Assembly (NCBI RefSeq): GCF_004364585.1 | Contig: NZ_SOAN01000003.1 | Coordinates: 124,001 to 188,000 of the forward strand | Length of the DNA: 64,000 bases | Source of the DNA: Nesterenkonia aurantiaca | GTDB taxonomy: Bacteria > Actinomycetota > Actinomycetes > Actinomycetales > Micrococcaceae | Reading direction: 5' to 3' | In this document: positions 43,301 to 52,261 of the stretch, one piece after another | Position numbering within the stretch: position 1 is the stretch's first letter | Layout of the letters: the number at the start of each line of letters is the position of its first letter | Program-made: the position numbers and the translations under genes | The notes under the pieces: model-generated | Databases searched by the model: none | What the model was told of the DNA's origin: nothing | Seen by the model: only the letters and a program-made list of their open reading frames with translations

Positions 43301-44063
43301 GGCCACGACGAGCACCGAGTTCACCGTCGCCGAGCAGCGCCTGGCCTCGCTGATCGCCTCGCTGATCACTCCCGGGGCACTGGAGACCGAGGAGCTGATG
43401 GCAGAACTGGGGGTGGGCTACGTGCTCATCGATCCCTCAGAGCCCGAGGTGCTCAGCGACGCCGTGGACACCGCCGCGGGACTCGTGCCCGTGGGCGTGA
43501 CCGACCGCGGCGAGCTGTGGCGCGCCGAGATCGACGAGGAGGCGCTGCTGCCCGCCGGGCCGGGCATCTCCGGGGTCCCCGCAAGCTGGGCCCGGATCGT
43601 GGACCCCCAGGGTGAGGTCCAGGCGCTGCTGCCGAGCCGGTCACACGCGCTCGACGTCGATCTGGAACAGGTCACCGCCGAGGACGGAGCCGGCCTGGAT
43701 CTGGATCCCCAGACCGAGTACCTGCTGGAACTCTCCACCGAGCAGGCGCGCCGCTGGCGGGCCAGCTGGGACGGCCAGGCGCTGGAACCGGCAGCGGTGC
43801 AGACCGAGGCTTCCGGGCAGACGTCCGATGGATCCGCTTCCTGGATGCAGCGCTTCGAGCTGCCCGCAGAGGCGCTCACCGATACAGGTGCCGGGTGGGA
43901 AGGCCAGCTCAGCGCCGAGCACCGCAGCAGCTATCAGCTTCCGGTGCTGATCACCTTGAGCGTGTTCCTGCTGCTGGTGGCGCTGATCGCCGTTCCGCTG
44001 CCCCGCGGAAGCCGGATGCTGCCCGTGGCAGACACCGATGAGCTGGAAGGACGCCGAGGATGA
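40347..44063 (+). CDS. Large membrane glycosyltransferase (GT2 domain plus many helices)
   Basis: About 1,238 residues. The N-terminal family-2 glycosyltransferase domain (about residues 1-300) opens with HIAAVVLHDGG and ends before the first helix AVPFLWVGMWLAALLRLIGL; a block of a dozen or so helices follows from about residue 475, then a large external domain and a last helix LPVLITLSVFLLLVALIAV. The first AUG/GUG/UUG in frame is TTG at 40407, which would cut off the first strand AAVVLHDGG. Upstream to the in-frame stop at 40281 there is no ordinary start, so I place it at CTG 40347, which overlaps the whiB stop as CTGA. Start confidence is low; the gene itself is certain. Stop overlaps the next ATG. 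Confidence 0.8.
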   Translation: MINAHSGPHIAAVVLHDGGDLSSAPGGSFTDADSSSAGAPAPGTLDTALGEFGTAVQRTREALAAQTRAPDHIIELSAAGYRGVQDLSRSLRSGLLEDRRQARGTASQGPGGIKVTQLWRSLERQLPEGFNPRHQWLWILPAGTVPTTDALERLEERLFTVKDEERHGQIQLIGAKQLSAEIPERLVNVGLYSARSAEVLTATEPKELDQGQYDGRDAVPAVSGEAMLVHAPLFGDLGGFDPGLSGDYAAAQFCRRAREVGAHIVIEPSARVLREDPPRRDAVHRLGGALYLPGAQRVSQIRRRLADANPLAVPFLWVGMWLAALLRLIGLTVVKAPDAGAGQFFASLRALLNWAAIVHTRRFATQGRRAALARLSRDEQISSSAELLRSGRQTEARMMCSPAEVRAQRRSAMTAETVSVPRTRFTPGFYGEPEDTGERENNEDALLEIGASDGEFDEMPSRRSGDRLGLFLMLLALAGASLLAFRDLLSAEAITGGAALPVAASLPEVFAHSVSFLAADSLGTLSAADPFNLLLLALSALSFGHGSAVLVWLLILALPLSALSAWYAAGLWSTKASRRVVSALLWTAMPTLHIAVGEGRIGAVLVHVLLPVAVVATVRAVGRAAVGLGVAGSWEYATGAALLLMVLTAASPALLPLVVIVGIVLASILGRRGRPLWLIPLTSLAVAAPMIASAVLQGKNLAAVLVHEPGRALAADAAPLWQQLLGFSRAFDPAAGLASAGAAGSWLPGYLAGDFWSLRIALLIGLPLLVIALLGIFTGSRTRPLPIVAGTLLLAALGLSALVGLLAAGSDGTAVISGNPGPVVSVMLFCLLAAGMASLDRFPLAFPRVGGTITPVISTLLVLAIGASLVLFYSPRVMPGAPLTGQPLTAVNAAPTLIEAGSLRQLPATAADQGTGPAQLRTLVLSAADPGVIGELVSGEGRTLDKSRAVAAAGDLPLWAQPERVPNLLGGARDDAGLAADPMAAATTSTEFTVAEQRLASLIASLITPGALETEELMAELGVGYVLIDPSEPEVLSDAVDTAAGLVPVGVTDRGELWRAEIDEEALLPAGPGISGVPASWARIVDPQGEVQALLPSRSHALDVDLEQVTAEDGAGLDLDPQTEYLLELSTEQARRWRASWDGQALEPAAVQTEASGQTSDGSASWMQRFELPAEALTDTGAGWEGQLSAEHRSSYQLPVLITLSVFLLLVALIAVPLPRGSRMLPVADTDELEGRRG

Positions 44064-46261
44064 GCGCCAAGAAGGTCAGGGTCAAGAAGCTCATCAAGGA
44101 GCAGCGCCAGGCGCGTCGACGCGCCATCCGGGACCAGGAGCGCGCCGCCACACGGAAGGCCAAGCGAGACGCCGCTGCGGCCCGAACCGAGTTGAAGGCC
44201 GAGGAGCAGCGGCTGCGCGTGGAGCGGCAGACCGAGCGCCAGCAGCAGAAGACCGAGCAGCGCCAGCGTCAGGAACAGGAACGCCAGCAGCAGGATCAGG
44301 AGCGCCAGCGGCAGGACCAGGAACGCCAGCAGCGCGCGGAGCAGCAGGCGAGGACTCCCGCAGCGTCTCCGGAGAACGCCGCGACGCCGACCGACGCCGC
44401 GACTCAGGCTGCCGTGCCCGCGTCCGCCACGACTCCGGCTGCCGTGCCCGCGTCCGCCACGACTCCGGCCGCCGAGGCGATTCCGGCCGACGCCGACGCC
44501 GACGCGGCGCCAAGTGCCCCGGGGCCCCAGCCCCGCTCCCGTCCCCAGCCCCGGCCCCGTCGCAAGGGCACTCGGCGAGAGCGACGAGGTGCAAACTCCC
44601 GTGCCGCCGCCGTCGTCGTGACCGCGGGCGTCCTGGCCACCATGGTCGGATCCGTGGCGCTGGATGGACTCATGGACGGTCATTCCCAGGCCGCCACGGG
44701 GGCACCCGGAGAGCCACAGCCAGCCGCCGCAGCGCTGGGCGGCGCCTCCGTGACGGCTCCCCAGGCCGGCGCGACCTTCATCTGCCCCCCGCTGCCCGGT
44801 CAGCCCGACTCCCTGAGCACCGATGGTCAGCTGGAGTACCGCGACCGGGACTCCTCGGCCGACTCACGCTTTTCCGCGGTGCTCTTCGCCACGGACCTCA
44901 GCGGGTCCTTCCCCGACTCCTCGTGGGCCCAGCTGAACCAGGACGAGCGGATCAACGAAACCCCCGTCACCGACGCCTCCGCGGCAGAATCCACCAACCC
45001 CGCCGAGACCGCTGACACAGACTCAGATGCCGAAGACTCTGCGGACGCCGGGCTGAGTCAGCGCGAGGCGGTCCATGAATCGGCCCTCGACGTCGCTCGG
45101 CCCCCGCTGCTGGAGGCCTCCGCGCCCCCCGATGGCGGTGCGCTCGCTGCCGCGGCGCTCTACGAGTACGAGGCTCAGGACGGCCCGGTGGCCGGTCTCG
45201 CGGTCGGTCAGTGCACCGCGCCAGAGCGCGGGCAGTGGTTCTTCGGCCCGGAGGTCGCGGCCGGGTCCACCTCGCTGCTGACTCTGGCGAACCCCTTCGA
45301 CCGCTCCGCCACCGTGGAGGTCACCAGTGTGGATTCCGACGGTGACCGCGGGGCCACCGGGACACGTTCCGTGGTGGTCCCTGGCCAGACGACTCGCTCC
45401 GTGAACATCGCCGGGCTGGCCTCGGCCGGCTCGGATCTGGGGGTGCAGGTCCGTTCGGCAGGAGCGCCGGTCACCGCCCAGCTGCAGTCCTCGCGCGCTG
45501 CGGGACTGACCGGCACCGGCGTGGAGTTCCTGCCTCGGCTGACCGCACCGGGCTCCGAACACCTGATGCCCGGGGTGCCCATCCCCGAAGGCGTCCCGGA
45601 CTCGGCAGAGCAGGCGGACGAAGAGTCCACCACTCCGCCGGAGCTCTGGATCCACGTCCCGGGCGACCAGGGCGCGACCGTAGAGCTGCAGGTCTACGGC
45701 GAAGACGGCCAGCAGGTCATCGAGACCCCTGGGGTCTTCACGGTCAACGGCGGCGAGATCGACGCGGTGAACCTGCGCGGGCTCGAGCCCGGCGTCAGCG
45801 ATATCCGGGTGCGCACCGATGTTCCCGCCTACGTGGCGGTGCGCAGCGAGACCGAGACCGGCTCAGACTTCAGCTGGGCCGCTCCGGCCGCGGCTCTGCA
45901 GGAGGGTTACGGCACCCTGCTGCCGCAGCTCGGTGAGACGGAGCTGCACCTGTTCGCCTCCGCAGCCTCGGGCAGCATCGCCTACCGAGTGATGGACACC
46001 GAGGGAGAGTTCGGCCCCGAGCAGAGCGTGGAGCTCCCGGCTGGTGGCGCGAGCGTCGTCTCCGCCGAGGATCTGGCTGCCGCGGAACCCGAGGGCGGCC
46101 AGGAGGCTGCGGTGATCGTGTTCGAGGATCCGCAGCTCGACGGCGAGGGCAGCGTCCACGCCACGATGACCAGTACCACCGACGAAGATCAGTTCAGCCT
46201 GACCCCCGTCTCGCAGCTGCGCGGCGCCCAGGAGCACGTGCCGGTGCGGCTGCTGCGCTGA
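44060..46261 (+). CDS. DUF5719-family envelope protein
   Basis: A 733-residue actinobacterial DUF5719 protein. The N terminus is a charged Gln/Arg/Glu coiled-coil-like region with QERQQQD heptads (about residues 70-95), then an Ala/Thr/Pro linker with a duplicated 10-residue unit. One membrane helix (VVVTAGVLATMVGSVAL, about residues 190-206) leads to an external beta-rich domain with GQWFFGPEVAAGSTSLLTL and LANPFDRSATVEVT. Function unknown; regularly next to the giant glycosyltransferase, as here with ATGA overlap, so probably part of the same envelope complex. Confidence 0.85.
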   Translation: MSAKKVRVKKLIKEQRQARRRAIRDQERAATRKAKRDAAAARTELKAEEQRLRVERQTERQQQKTEQRQRQEQERQQQDQERQRQDQERQQRAEQQARTPAASPENAATPTDAATQAAVPASATTPAAVPASATTPAAEAIPADADADAAPSAPGPQPRSRPQPRPRRKGTRRERRGANSRAAAVVVTAGVLATMVGSVALDGLMDGHSQAATGAPGEPQPAAAALGGASVTAPQAGATFICPPLPGQPDSLSTDGQLEYRDRDSSADSRFSAVLFATDLSGSFPDSSWAQLNQDERINETPVTDASAAESTNPAETADTDSDAEDSADAGLSQREAVHESALDVARPPLLEASAPPDGGALAAAALYEYEAQDGPVAGLAVGQCTAPERGQWFFGPEVAAGSTSLLTLANPFDRSATVEVTSVDSDGDRGATGTRSVVVPGQTTRSVNIAGLASAGSDLGVQVRSAGAPVTAQLQSSRAAGLTGTGVEFLPRLTAPGSEHLMPGVPIPEGVPDSAEQADEESTTPPELWIHVPGDQGATVELQVYGEDGQQVIETPGVFTVNGGEIDAVNLRGLEPGVSDIRVRTDVPAYVAVRSETETGSDFSWAAPAAALQEGYGTLLPQLGETELHLFASAASGSIAYRVMDTEGEFGPEQSVELPAGGASVVSAEDLAAAEPEGGQEAAVIVFEDPQLDGEGSVHATMTSTTDEDQFSLTPVSQLRGAQEHVPVRLLR
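44268..44335 (+). repeat. 21-bp tandem repeat coding QERQQQD heptads
   Basis: Three 21-base units beginning CAGGA(A/G)CGCCAGC encode QERQQQD, QERQRQD and QERQQRA in frame within the DUF5719 gene. Confidence 0.8.
44407..44466 (+). repeat. 30-bp direct duplication in the DUF5719 gene
   Basis: Two identical 30-base units starting GGCTGCCGTGCCCGCGTCCG encode a duplicated Ala/Pro/Thr linker (AAVPASATTP). Confidence 0.85.
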
Positions 46262-46350
46262 GCCCGCGCGCTGAGCCCGCGCGCTGAGCCCGCGCGCTGG
46301 GCCCGCGCGCTGGGCCGGAGCGCTGAGCCCGTAAGTTGGACGAGCGGACT
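46260..46350 (+). repeat. 13-bp tandem repeat starting at the DUF5719 stop codon
   Basis: GAGCCCGCGCGCT three times, then GGGCCCGCGCGCT, GGGCCGGAGCGCT, GAGCCCGTAAGTT and GGACGAGCGGACT: seven 13-base units beginning on the G of TGA. Same unit length and opening as the array at 25879. It fills about half of the 170-base gap before the hydrolase gene. Confidence 0.85.
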
Positions 46351-46431
46351 GGGCCGGCGGGCCGAGCCGGCAGCGCCCCGCGCGGCGCAGACCATTGACA
46401 GCGGCCTGAGCGACTGTGGAGCATTCCCGAT

Positions 46432-47268
46432 ATGAGCTCCTCTGCCGCCGCGGCCGCTCCCTCCACGCAGTTCCTGCAGCGCCCCGAGGGGAAGCTCGCC
46501 TACGACGTCGAAGGCACCGGTCCGCTCCTGGTGCTCGTGCCCGGGATGGGCGAGCTGCGCTCCAGCTATCGGTTCCTGGCACCGGGACTGGTGCAGGCGG
46601 GCTACACCGTGGTGACCACGGATCTGCGCGGCCACGGCGAGAGCGACCCGAGCTTCTCCGCCTACGGTGATCTTGAGACCGCCTCGGACCTCAGCGCGCT
46701 GATCGACTCGCTCGGCGGCCCTGCGGTGCTCATCGGCAACTCGCTCGCCGCCGGGGCCGGGGTGATCGTGGCGGCCGATCACCCGCAGCAGGTCGACGGT
46801 CTGGTGCTGCTGGGGCCCTTCGTGCGGAACCCGCCGGCCGGACGGATCAGCCTGGCGATCTTCCGCGCGATGACCTCTCCGTTCTGGGTCGCGTCGATGT
46901 GGAAGGCCTATATGCCCACGCTGTACTCGGGGAAGAAGCCGGTGGACTTCACGGACTACCGCAACACGGTCATCGCCAGCCTGCGCCGCCCCGCCTATGC
47001 TCGGGCGTTCTCGCTCACCACCCGGCAGACCGACCATGCCCCGGCTGAGGCCCGACTCCTGGAGGTCAGCGCTCCGGTGCTGGTGGTGATGGGAGAACGG
47101 GACCCCGACTTCAAAGACCCCGAGGCAGAGGCGCACTGGATCGGGGAGACGCTGAAGGCCGACGTCGTGATGGTGCCGCAGGCGGGACACTACCCGCAGT
47201 CACAGCAGCCCGAGCTCACCGAACGCGCGATCATCAGGTTCCTGGAGCACATGGGGCCGCGGATCTGA
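46432..47268 (+). CDS. Alpha/beta-fold hydrolase
   Basis: A 278-residue serine hydrolase. Nucleophile Ser lies in LIGNSLAAGAGV (GNSLAAG), the acid in VVMGERDPDFKDPEAEAH and His in QAGHYPQSQQ. The oxyanion region is LLVLVPGMGELRSSY, and the lid is EEDP-poor. Substrate unknown; esterase, epoxide hydrolase-like and C-C hydrolase activities occur in this family. Ribosome site weak (GGAG 11 bases before the ATG). It lies between envelope genes and DUF3499, with no clear operon link. Confidence 0.87.
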   Translation: MSSSAAAAAPSTQFLQRPEGKLAYDVEGTGPLLVLVPGMGELRSSYRFLAPGLVQAGYTVVTTDLRGHGESDPSFSAYGDLETASDLSALIDSLGGPAVLIGNSLAAGAGVIVAADHPQQVDGLVLLGPFVRNPPAGRISLAIFRAMTSPFWVASMWKAYMPTLYSGKKPVDFTDYRNTVIASLRRPAYARAFSLTTRQTDHAPAEARLLEVSAPVLVVMGERDPDFKDPEAEAHWIGETLKADVVMVPQAGHYPQSQQPELTERAIIRFLEHMGPRI

Positions 47269-47293
47269 CACCGTGCGGGCCCACAGCGGGGGC

Positions 47294-47309
47294 GGAGCAG
47301 GCCTGCTCC
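47294..47309 (+). terminator. 16-bp palindrome after the hydrolase gene
   Basis: GGAGCAGGCCTGCTCC is a perfect palindrome 26 bases after the stop codon. It may form a short hairpin; no T-run follows. Confidence 0.35.
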
Positions 47310-47379
47310 CTGATCCAGGTGGGAACATGCCCGCACCGATCGGCCGCCGCGCCTGACCGGCGTCTGGGGGAGTGGTTGC

Positions 47380-47385
47380 TAGGGT
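47380..47385 (+). promoter_or_regulatory. -10 hexamer TAGGGT, leaderless start of DUF3499 gene
   Basis: TAGGGT, eight bases, then GTG at 47394. Confidence 0.4.
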
Positions 47386-47393
47386 GGTCTCTC

Positions 47394-47864
47394 GTGGATT
47401 CCTCGCGTCGATGCACCAGAAACAGCTGTGAGCGGCCTGCCGCCGCCACCCTGACCTACTCCTATAAGGACTCCACCGTGGTGGTGGGTCCGCTGAGCGT
47501 CTACGCGGAGCCGCACACCTACGATCTCTGCGACCGGCACGCCGCATCGGTCACCCCGCCGCGCGGTTGGGAGGTGCTGCGACTCACGCTGTCCTCAGCG
47601 CCGAAGCAGGAGGATGACCTCCTGGCACTGGCCGACGCCGTGCGCGAGTCTCCCGAGGTCCAGGCCGCCTGGGCGCTGGCCCAGAAGGCCCAGCGCGAGG
47701 CGGAGCAGTCGGGCCAGACGGACCACTCATCCCAGGGGCCGAGAGCCGAACGCGGCTCCGAGCCGGAGCTGCCCACCCGCTCCACGCGCGAACGCATGGC
47801 GCCACCGGTCCGCGCCGGAGGCCCCGGGATCTCCCGCGGCCATCTGCGGATGCTCGAGGACTGA
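47394..47864 (+). CDS. DUF3499-family zinc-ribbon-like protein
   Basis: A 156-residue actinobacterial DUF3499 protein. The conserved N-terminal half has cysteine pairs SRRCTRNSCERPAAATLTY and YDLCDRHAASVTPPRGWEV, suggesting a zinc-bound fold; the rest is a Pro/Arg-rich tail. Function unknown; it belongs to the whiB2-glycosyltransferase-DUF5719 gene neighbourhood. GTG 47394 is chosen because it begins the conserved part and follows a -10 hexamer. The open frame extends 25 codons upstream without conservation. Confidence 0.85.
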   Translation: MDSSRRCTRNSCERPAAATLTYSYKDSTVVVGPLSVYAEPHTYDLCDRHAASVTPPRGWEVLRLTLSSAPKQEDDLLALADAVRESPEVQAAWALAQKAQREAEQSGQTDHSSQGPRAERGSEPELPTRSTRERMAPPVRAGGPGISRGHLRMLED

Positions 47865-47973
47865 GCCGAGGACTGGGCCGCAGCGCGCGTGGCCCCCGTT
47901 GGGGAGACCGCATCCCGGGTCCTGCGCCCGCAGGCGTTGGTAGAGTGAATCGCCAATGACATCGGGAGGTCAC

Positions 47974-48354
47974 GTGAGAACAGATGCGCACGCGCAGACG
48001 ATGCACATCGGCGAGCTCGCTGACCGCACCGGCATGTCACTGCGGACCATCCGGCACTACGGCGACGTCGGTCTGCTCCCTGCCAGCGGTCGGACCGAGG
48101 GCGGCTTCCGGCTCTTCAGCGAGGCGGACCAGCAGCGACTGATGCGGATCAAGTACCTCAAGCCACTGGGGTTCAGCCTCGAGGAGCTCACCGAGGTCGT
48201 CGCGCTGCTGGAGCTGGATTCGCTCGACGCCGAACAGCGTGAACGTGCCCAGGCGTCCCTGGACCACGTGGTGCGCGAGCGAGAGAAGCTCGCCGCCTAC
48301 CTGAAACAGGCTGACCTTTTGGCCGAGCAGCTGAGCCACCAGCTCGACAGCTGA
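47974..48354 (+). CDS. MerR-family transcriptional regulator
   Basis: A 126-residue MerR-type activator. The winged helix has MHIGELADRTGMSLRTIRHYGDVGLL and the recognition/wing part GGFRLFSEADQQRLMRIKYLKPLGFSLEEL-type; the C-terminal helix is a dimer coiled coil (REREKLAAYLKQADLLAEQL). No metal-binding cysteines, so an organic or physical signal is likely. GTG 47974 has GGGAGG five bases upstream; ATG 47956, nine bases after TAGAGT, would add six residues. It lies just upstream of sulP, whose promoter holds a MerR-type inverted repeat. Confidence 0.85.
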   Translation: MRTDAHAQTMHIGELADRTGMSLRTIRHYGDVGLLPASGRTEGGFRLFSEADQQRLMRIKYLKPLGFSLEELTEVVALLELDSLDAEQRERAQASLDHVVREREKLAAYLKQADLLAEQLSHQLDS

Positions 48355-48390
48355 GCATCCGTCCATTCCCTGAGACGTTGCTCACATGAA

Positions 48391-48420
48391 TCGAACCCTA
48401 CCCTAACGTTAGAGTAGGGT
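48391..48420 (+). promoter_or_regulatory. MerR-type promoter/operator of sulP
   Basis: ACCCTACCCTAA-CG-TTAGAGTAGGGT (48395-48420) is a 26-bp inverted repeat with one mismatch. TCGAAC (48391-48396) and TAGGGT (48415-48420) can be -35 and -10 with an 18-bp spacer that contains the repeat, the layout by which MerR regulators twist and activate promoters. Confidence 0.6.
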
Positions 48421-48518
48421 CTCTGTCGTGCCTGGTTGGAGCTCGGCTCACCGGTTCCCCGTTCTTCTCTGCGCAACGCCGCGCCCCGCACCGCTCAATC
48501 AATTCAAGGGACACCGCC

Positions 48519-50069
48519 GTGTCCACAACCCGCGAACGGAGCCTCATGGCCCACACTCCCACGGCCGTCGCCGAGGAGCTGACCCCGGAACAGCGGCAGT
48601 CAGTTCTTCGCACGCTGAAGTCCCCGCGGCTGCTCAAGACCGAGATCCTTGCCGGGCTCGTCGTGGCGCTGGCCCTGATTCCCGAGGCCATCGCGTTCTC
48701 GATCATCGCCGGCGTGGACCCGCGGTACGGACTCTTCGCCTCCTTCACCATGGCGGTCTCGATCGCGTTCCTCGGCGGACGCCCCGCGATGATCTCAGCC
48801 GCCACCGCGGCGACCGCTCTGGTGATCGCCCCGCTGGTGGCGAGCCACGGCATTGAGTACCTCATTGCCACGGTCATCCTCGCCGGCGTCTTTCAGGTGC
48901 TGCTCGCGGTCCTGGGTGTGGCCAAGCTGATGCGGTTCATCCCGCGCTCGGTGATGGTCGGCTTCGTCAATGCTCTGGCGATCCTGATCTTCACCTCGCA
49001 GTTCCCCGACCTGATCGGCGTCCCCTGGCTGGTCTATCCGATGGTGGCGGTGGGTCTGGTGATCATCTACCTGTTGCCACGGATCACCACGGTGGTCCCG
49101 GCGCCGCTGATCGCCATCGCGCTGCTCACCGTGCTGGCAGTGGTCTTCGCGCTGAACGTCCCCACCGTGGGAGACAAGGGCGAACTGCCCGAGTCGATCC
49201 CTGAGCTGTTCATCCCGGACGTCCCCTTCACCATGGAGACCTTCCAGATCATCGCGCCCTTCGCGCTGGGCATGGCGGCCGTCGGACTCCTGGAGTCGCT
49301 GATGACCGCGAAGCTGGTCGACGACGTCACCGACACCCGCTCCGACAAGGTCCGCGAGTCCTGGGGCCAGGGCGCGGCAAACATCATCACCGGCTTCTTC
49401 GGCGGCATGGGCGGCTGCGCGATGGTGGGTCAGACCATGATCAATGTGAAGGCCTCTGGAGCTCGCACCCGGATCTCCACCTTTATGGCCGGCATCTTCA
49501 TCCTGATCCTCGCCGTGAGCCTCGGAGATATCGTCGCCCTCATGCCGATGGCCGCGCTGGTCGCGGTGATGATCTTCGTCTCGGTGGCCACCTTCGACTG
49601 GCACAGCATCAAGCCTTCCACGCTGAAGATGATGCCCAAGTCCGAGACCTCGGTCATGGTGGTCACCGTGATCGCCACCGTCTGGACGCATAACCTCGCG
49701 ATCGGCGTCGGGCTCGGTGTGCTCACCGCAATGGTGCTCTTCGCCCGAAGGGTGGCCCACCTGGCCACGGTGGAGCGCCGGATCGAGCAGCACTTCGGCG
49801 AGGAGATGGTGAAGTACGAGGTCTCCGGCGAGCTGTTCTTCGCCTCATCGAATGATCTCTACACCCAGTTCAACTACGCGGAGGATCCCGATCACGTGGT
49901 GATCGACATGTACAACTCCCACGTCTGGGACGCCTCCACGGTGGCCTCGCTGGACGCGATCACCGAGAAGTACTCCAAATACGGCAAGCGGGTGGAGATC
50001 TCCGGACTCAACACCGCCAGTGCCGCACTGCACGAGCGGATGGCGGGCAACCTCGGCGCCGGTCACTGA
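48519..50069 (+). CDS. SulP-family anion transporter with STAS domain
   Basis: A 516-residue SLC26/SulP permease. The membrane block (about residues 30-390) includes the family motif ALALIPEAIAFSIIAGVDPRYGLF and later GFFGGMGGCAMVGQTMIN. The C-terminal STAS domain runs from about residue 430 (KYEVSGELFFASSNDLY, VVIDMYNSHVWDASTVASLD). Substrate could be sulfate, bicarbonate or another anion. GTG 48519 follows AAGGGA. It lies after merR with a 26-bp inverted repeat between them, so its expression is probably MerR-dependent. Confidence 0.92.
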   Translation: MSTTRERSLMAHTPTAVAEELTPEQRQSVLRTLKSPRLLKTEILAGLVVALALIPEAIAFSIIAGVDPRYGLFASFTMAVSIAFLGGRPAMISAATAATALVIAPLVASHGIEYLIATVILAGVFQVLLAVLGVAKLMRFIPRSVMVGFVNALAILIFTSQFPDLIGVPWLVYPMVAVGLVIIYLLPRITTVVPAPLIAIALLTVLAVVFALNVPTVGDKGELPESIPELFIPDVPFTMETFQIIAPFALGMAAVGLLESLMTAKLVDDVTDTRSDKVRESWGQGAANIITGFFGGMGGCAMVGQTMINVKASGARTRISTFMAGIFILILAVSLGDIVALMPMAALVAVMIFVSVATFDWHSIKPSTLKMMPKSETSVMVVTVIATVWTHNLAIGVGLGVLTAMVLFARRVAHLATVERRIEQHFGEEMVKYEVSGELFFASSNDLYTQFNYAEDPDHVVIDMYNSHVWDASTVASLDAITEKYSKYGKRVEISGLNTASAALHERMAGNLGAGH

Positions 50070-50101
50070 CCCGCCCCGCAACAGCATGGCCTGACTGCAC
50101 C

Positions 50102-50137
50102 CAGGGCCGGTGTCCTCGGATGACGACGCCGGCCCTG
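50102..50137 (+). terminator. Hairpin after sulP
   Basis: CAGGGCCGGTGTC pairs with GACGCCGGCCCTG over 13 bp (one G-U) with a 10-base loop, 33 bases after the sulP stop. Confidence 0.7.
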
Positions 50138-50154
50138 TGCCGTGGCCTGCGCGG

Positions 50155-50160
50155 TAGGCT
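50155..50160 (+). promoter_or_regulatory. -10 hexamer TAGGCT, leaderless start of Trm112-like gene
   Basis: TAGGCT, six bases (GGGGCC), ATG at 50167. Confidence 0.5.
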
Positions 50161-50166
50161 GGGGCC

Positions 50167-50373
50167 ATGCCCAGTGCCCAGCCTTCCGCCGCGCCGCACC
50201 CCGCCCCGGGGCCGTCCGCCGGCGCACTCTCTGAGAATCTGCTCAAGATCCTGCGCTGCCCGGTCAGTGGCAGCACCCTGCGCCAGGACGGGGATCAGCT
50301 GATCTCCACCCTGGATCCCAACCTGCGCTACCCGATTGAACGCGGCGTGCCGAAGCTTCTCGCCCCGCGCTGA
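50167..50373 (+). CDS. Trm112/UPF0434-like small protein
   Basis: A 68-residue protein of the UPF0434 group related to Trm112. [18 protein letters not shown] and [12 protein letters not shown] are the family blocks. Only one cysteine is seen (RCPVSG), so unlike classical Trm112 there is no full zinc-ribbon. The first 22 residues are Ala/Pro-rich. Members are proposed partners of methyltransferases; the next gene is ahcY, which removes the methylation by-product, a suggestive but unproven link. Confidence 0.85.
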   Translation: MPSAQPSAAPHPAPGPSAGALSENLLKILRCPVSGSTLRQDGDQLISTLDPNLRYPIERGVPKLLAPR

Positions 50374-50480
50374 GCCCGAACCTGAGCCAGACCCAGACCC
50401 AGAGCCCGAGCCAGCCCGCCGGACGTGACCACGCACGGCATCAGACCTTTACCCCAGACAGCAGAAGGACTTCTATACCT

Positions 50481-51971
<1,491 letters not shown>

Positions 51972-51991
51972 TCTACCGCCGCTGATCCCGC

Positions 51992-52255
51992 ATGTACCGC
52001 TGGCGACTCACCGCGGCCCTGGTCTTCCTGGGGCTTGCGGTGGTGTCACCGGTGCTGCTGGTCGACTTCAACGACGACGGCGCGCCCGTGAGCCTCTGGC
52101 TGATGGGCGCGCCGTTCGTCTGCGGTCTGATCGGGGCCGGGCTGGCATTATGGGGCCGCAGCTGGGGGCTCGCCGTGGTCAGCGCCTTCGTAGGCTTCTT
52201 CGCCGTGCCGGCCTGGGTCTTCGCAGCCTCCGTGTCCGAGGCCATGACCCGGTGA
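51992..52255 (+). CDS. Small membrane protein, unknown function
   Basis: An 87-residue protein with three hydrophobic stretches (ALVFLGLAVVSPVLLV, LMGAPFVCGLIGAGLALWG, LAVVSAFVGFFAVPAWVFA), probably three membrane helices. It starts 20 bases after ahcY with no strong ribosome site. Contains a rare TTA leucine codon at 52148-52150. Family not recognised. Confidence 0.6.
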   Translation: MYRWRLTAALVFLGLAVVSPVLLVDFNDDGAPVSLWLMGAPFVCGLIGAGLALWGRSWGLAVVSAFVGFFAVPAWVFAASVSEAMTR

Positions 52256-52261
52256 TCGCCT

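Noticed and set aside
46260-46350. Possible CRISPR-like array
   Set aside because: Units are 13 bp with no spacers; it is a plain tandem repeat and no cas genes are near.
50374-50480. SAH riboswitch before ahcY
   Set aside because: The leader has only short CCAGACC-type repeats; I could not find the paired and conserved core of that riboswitch.
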